From NCBI RefSeq assembly GCF_050717635.1, contig NZ_JBOITO010000003.1, positions 124,001 through 188,000 on the forward strand: DNA of 64,000 nucleotides, in the 5' to 3' direction. Position 1 is the stretch's first letter, and the number at the start of each line of letters is the position of its first letter. The position numbers and the translations under genes were made by a program. The DNA comes from Clostridium_AD sp050717635. GTDB lineage: Bacteria > Bacillota > Clostridia > Clostridiales > Clostridiaceae. Below, piece by piece: positions 61,519 to 64,000 of this stretch. The notes below the pieces were generated by a model. It did no database searches. It was not told where the DNA came from and saw only the letters and a program-made list of their open reading frames with translations.

Positions 61519-63179
61519 GTCAAGCATTTTTGAATATGTCCCAAAATAAGTGAAATATTAGCACCAACTAATTGTTGGTGCTTTGCTTTTCTAGAGTCGT
61601 GATTTTGGGTAACTTTAATAGACCTACTGCATGCTATACTTTTTTTAAAAGAAACATGTGTTAGATTTTATAAATATATTTAATTAACAAGTCTTGCTTG
61701 CCCTATGTGTTTGCTTGTCCAGATATGCTTGAAATGATGCATGTTTCCAAGGATGACTCATCGGAGGTAGGTACCGATTGCATTTTTCTGGATTATCTTT
61801 AGGAAAATCAAAGTTCTTTGAGGTAGTTTTGTGCTTTGGTATTTCTTCTAAACCATATATTTTATTTTCTATGCTAACGTAAAATTCACCATCGAAAGCT
61901 TTGATAACCAAAGCGGCTGTACCTTTTCTAAAATAAGTAGGATTACTACCAGTATCAATTGGCTTATAGTATTTGGATTCAAACCGTACACAATGTCTAC
62001 AATCGACCTTTCGGTCTGTTAAAACAGCAAGGGTTAAATTAATTTTTTCAACCGTAGGTTGTGTTTCAAATACAGATTTGGTATTATTGATATCAAGAGC
62101 AAACTTAGCATTGTATTTTTTTACGTAGTGGTTTAAGAATATATTTGCTTGTTTGATTGTTGTTACGCCTGCTATTCTAAGTTCTAGGGGCAGGCGTGAT
62201 TGTAATGTCTGAAAAAGACGCTCTACACGACCTTTTGCTACTAGTTCTAATTTCAACACCTAACTGCTTACAGGCGTAGCCAAACTGTGTGAAGGTATCC
62301 TTCTCTGTGGTTGGAGCTTTTTTTTGTTTATACTCAAATACAGTTCGTCGATCTGTAAAAAACATATGTGGAATACCGTATTCTAAAAGAATTTGATGAA
62401 ATATATTATAGTATCCTTTTAAAGTTTCTTGTCGATCAAAGTACGCACCAACAATAGCTCCGGTTGAATCATCAATAGCTACGTGTAGTTGGGATTTTGT
62501 ATCTCCAAACCATTGATGTAGCGACGCATCCATCTGAAGCATTTCGCCGAAATAAGCACAACGAGGCCTTCTTGGATGAGCATCTTCAATTGCTATAATA
62601 CTTTTTTGAATGTATTCTTTTTTATAGGTTGATAGAGACGAAGTTTTGAGTTGCTCTAACAATTCTTTTTTTACCCTTTTCTTTGTAACACAACTGGCTT
62701 TAGGAGACATAATGTGTTCAGCCATAAGAATTGTGTTAACGGTACTAGGAGAGACTGAAATGCCCTCATGAGTATCGAGAAGTTCAGCATAATGGGTAAA
62801 GTTTGCTTCATGATATTTAGTTTTATACAGATCGATAATCATACGTCTACTATCATCTGAAATAGTATGAATAGGTTTGATGCCTTTATTGCCATGGATA
62901 AAGAACTCTTTACCATTAGAACCGTAGCCCTTAATCATGCGATTTACATGTCTAACAGTGCACCCAATACGAAGGGCAGCAGCCTTTTTATTTCCATTAG
63001 TCTCTACTAATTTTTTTAATAATTTGATATTTAAATTCTTCTTTCATATTTAAATCTACCTTTCTGATTATGAACACCTCATTTATACATTCTTATGAGG
63101 TTTATGCTACACTATATTTTTGTTTGTTTGGGACATAATCAAAAACGGTATACCAAGACATTATCATAAACGGATCATA
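61519..63179 (-). mobile_element. IS1202-like insertion sequence, decayed
   Basis: About 1.66 kb between 27-bp direct repeats. Near the ends, TTTTTGAATATGTCCCAAA (left, from 61530) is matched 18 of 19 by the reverse complement of the right end (around 63127-63145), giving the inverted repeats; extra ATGTC units lie outside them. One integrase-type transposase gene fills most of it on the minus strand. The unusually long target duplication and a length near 1.7 kb match IS1202. A hairpin (AGCACCAAC / GTTGGTGCT) at 61560-61582 lies near the left end. Confidence 0.8.
61684..63047 (-). pseudogene. Transposase of the IS1202-like element (frameshifted)
   Basis: Start is ATG 63047 (MKEEFKYQII...), followed by a helix-turn-helix (GNKKAAALRIGCTVRHVNRM) only if one base in the A7 run (63011-63017 on the plus strand) is skipped. 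The integrase core then runs from 62938 (LQMDASLHQWFG; AIDDSTGAIVGAYFD) to about 62240, where a small deletion shifts the frame again (KGRVERLFQTLQ continues in the other frame). The C-terminus (PPMSHPWKHASFQAYLDKQ) is typical for the family. With two frame breaks it is probably inactive. Confidence 0.82.
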
Positions 63180-63206
63180 TCTCAGTGCTCTTTTTAATTA
63201 AAATAT
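63180..63206 (+). repeat. Target-site duplication, right copy
   Basis: Identical to 61492-61518. Its last base is the first T of the -35 box of the regulator promoter that follows. Confidence 0.85.
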
Positions 63207-63260
63207 TGACAATATATTTATTAGAAGATACAATTAATTAAAAGTGTCTTATATAAGACA
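63206..63260 (+). promoter_or_regulatory. Promoter and palindromic operator of second Crp/Fnr gene
   Basis: TTGACA (63206-63211), 17 bases, TACAAT (63229-63234). Right after the expected start lies TGTCTTATATAAGACA (63245-63260), a perfect 16-bp palindrome of the Crp/Fnr layout TGTnn-N6-nnACA. Position over the start region suggests self-repression. Confidence 0.7.
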
Positions 63261-63278
63261 TATTAGGCGGTGCGCATT

Positions 63279-63947
63279 GTGAGCATAAGCAGTTTAGAAA
63301 TCGATAGTGTATTTAAAAGTTATTTGTTTAGTGGGACAAATAGAGCAATCCTTGAGAGGATAATATTGGATACGGCAAGCATTTCTGAATATAAAAAAAA
63401 CTATACAATTTATGATAGAGATAATTATTTTAATGGTTTAGGTGTTATTATTAATGGTAGTGCCATAGTAACAAAAGGGAACCATAGTGATTTAGTATTA
63501 AAAGTATTAAATAAGGGAGATGTTTTTGGAGTAGCAACTATATTTTCAAGAAAAAATATATATGTAAGCAAAATCAGCTCGTTAAATAATTGCAAAATAT
63601 TATTTATTGATGAGAATGTAATCGAAAAGATGTTTCAACTAGATTTTATGCTTGTTAAAAATTATATATCATTTTTAACAGATAAAATATACTTTTTAAA
63701 TAGTAAGATAGATGGATTTACTGTGGATACTGCAGAAGAGAAGTTGAGTATGTTTTTACGTAATAATGTATGTATGACGAGGGAAGGACAATATGAAGTA
63801 GATGTTAAAATAGGTTTTACAGAGCTATCCAAGGTGTTAAATATAAGCAGAGCATCTTTATATAGAATTATTTGTGGCCTTGAGGAAAAAGGGATTATAA
63901 AAAAAGAAGGCAAACAAATATTTATAAAAAATATAAACGAGTTATAG
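63279..63947 (+). CDS. Crp/Fnr-family transcriptional regulator
   Basis: 222 residues from the GTG at 63279, placed after AGGCGG; GTG 63270 is the alternative. A beta-barrel sensor spans about 20-120 (GLGVIINGSAIVTKG; NKGDVFGVATIF), and a C-terminal winged helix has FTELSKVLNISRASLYRIICGLEEKGIIKKEG. No four-cysteine Fe-S set is seen. Different from the regulator at 54358. It likely represses itself through the palindrome at 63245 and may control the gene starting at 63961, which could be its main target. Confidence 0.88.
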   Translation: MSISSLEIDSVFKSYLFSGTNRAILERIILDTASISEYKKNYTIYDRDNYFNGLGVIINGSAIVTKGNHSDLVLKVLNKGDVFGVATIFSRKNIYVSKISSLNNCKILFIDENVIEKMFQLDFMLVKNYISFLTDKIYFLNSKIDGFTVDTAEEKLSMFLRNNVCMTREGQYEVDVKIGFTELSKVLNISRASLYRIICGLEEKGIIKKEGKQIFIKNINEL

Positions 63948-63960
63948 AAGGGGGATTATT

Positions 63961-64000
63961 ATGAAGAAAGTTATGGTGTTACTACTTGTATTATTTATTG
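63961..64000 (+). CDS. Start of a secreted protein or lipoprotein gene (cut by window end)
   Basis: ATG 63961 follows AGAAGGGGG. The thirteen visible codons (MKKVMVLLLVLFI) form the basic and hydrophobic parts of a signal peptide. The product is unknown because the window ends. It stands 13 bases after the Crp/Fnr regulator, so the two are probably co-transcribed. Confidence 0.6.
   Translation, partial: MKKVMVLLLVLFI

Noticed and set aside
63011..63017. A7 run in the transposase as programmed frameshift site
   Set aside because: Continuing the family sequence would need a +1 (or -2) shift; a -1 slip on the run leads to a stop at once. A second break further on also points to decay.

Overview
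The window is AT-rich DNA that reads like a strictly anaerobic, spore-forming Clostridium-type Firmicute. The signs are Stickland-type ornithine fermentation, a selenocysteine formate dehydrogenase, strong GGAGG ribosome sites, a T-box leader, SpoIIP, and 4Fe-4S proteins. No rRNA, tRNA, prophage or CRISPR array was seen. The genus assignment is inference.

Layout. 1-501: 3' end of gltD. 639-10179: a sigma-54 activator followed by a sigma-54 promoter with three activator sites and the ornithine operon ortA-ortB-oraS-oraE-glmL-like-orr-ord. Orr makes D-ornithine, OraSE moves the amino group to give 2,4-diaminopentanoate, Ord deaminates it to 2-amino-4-oxopentanoate, and OrtAB splits that with CoA to acetyl-CoA and alanine. 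10527-13532: glycine betaine/choline-type ABC importer. 13840-17854: galactokinase, SSS sugar symporter and LacI-type regulator. 17952-22832: rhomboid protein, polar amino acid ABC importer and MATE pump. 22852-24412: T-box leader and a lone trpB. 24626-29430: membrane pyrophosphatase and ClpB.

29466-38059: a nine-gene operon for the whole shikimate pathway plus the Phe and Tyr branches. It is preceded by a 50-codon Phe/Tyr-rich leader ORF and an attenuator-type terminator. 38130-41730: pentapeptide-repeat protein, YhhN-like membrane protein and an ABC-2 exporter. 41877-47373: threonine operon thrC-thrB-lysC-hom, preceded by a 25-codon Ile/Thr-rich leader ORF and terminator. 47534-47737: cold-shock protein. 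47808-53168 (minus strand): formate dehydrogenase locus fdhF (in-frame UGA selenocysteine with a matching SECIS hairpin), an AsrA/AsrB-like electron-transfer fusion, mobA and fdhD.

53379-61419: small membrane protein, a broken HemN/HemZ-like radical-SAM gene, a Crp/Fnr regulator divergent from a split permease whose second half carries a ferredoxin domain, spoIIP, a PerR-like regulator with its own PerR box, and an Mrp / NifX-like x2 / ferredoxin / thioredoxin / atypical thioredoxin group with a CsoR/CstR-like operator. 61519-63179: a decayed IS1202-like element with a 24-27 bp target duplication. 63206-63947: a second Crp/Fnr regulator with a palindrome at its promoter. The window ends in the signal peptide of a further gene.

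The points most worth attention are the two ribosome-mediated attenuator candidates (aromatic and threonine operons), unusual for Firmicutes, where T-boxes are the common solution, and the redox cluster at 54.3-64 kb, where several separate regulatory palindromes sit beside Fe-S, thioredoxin and permease genes.
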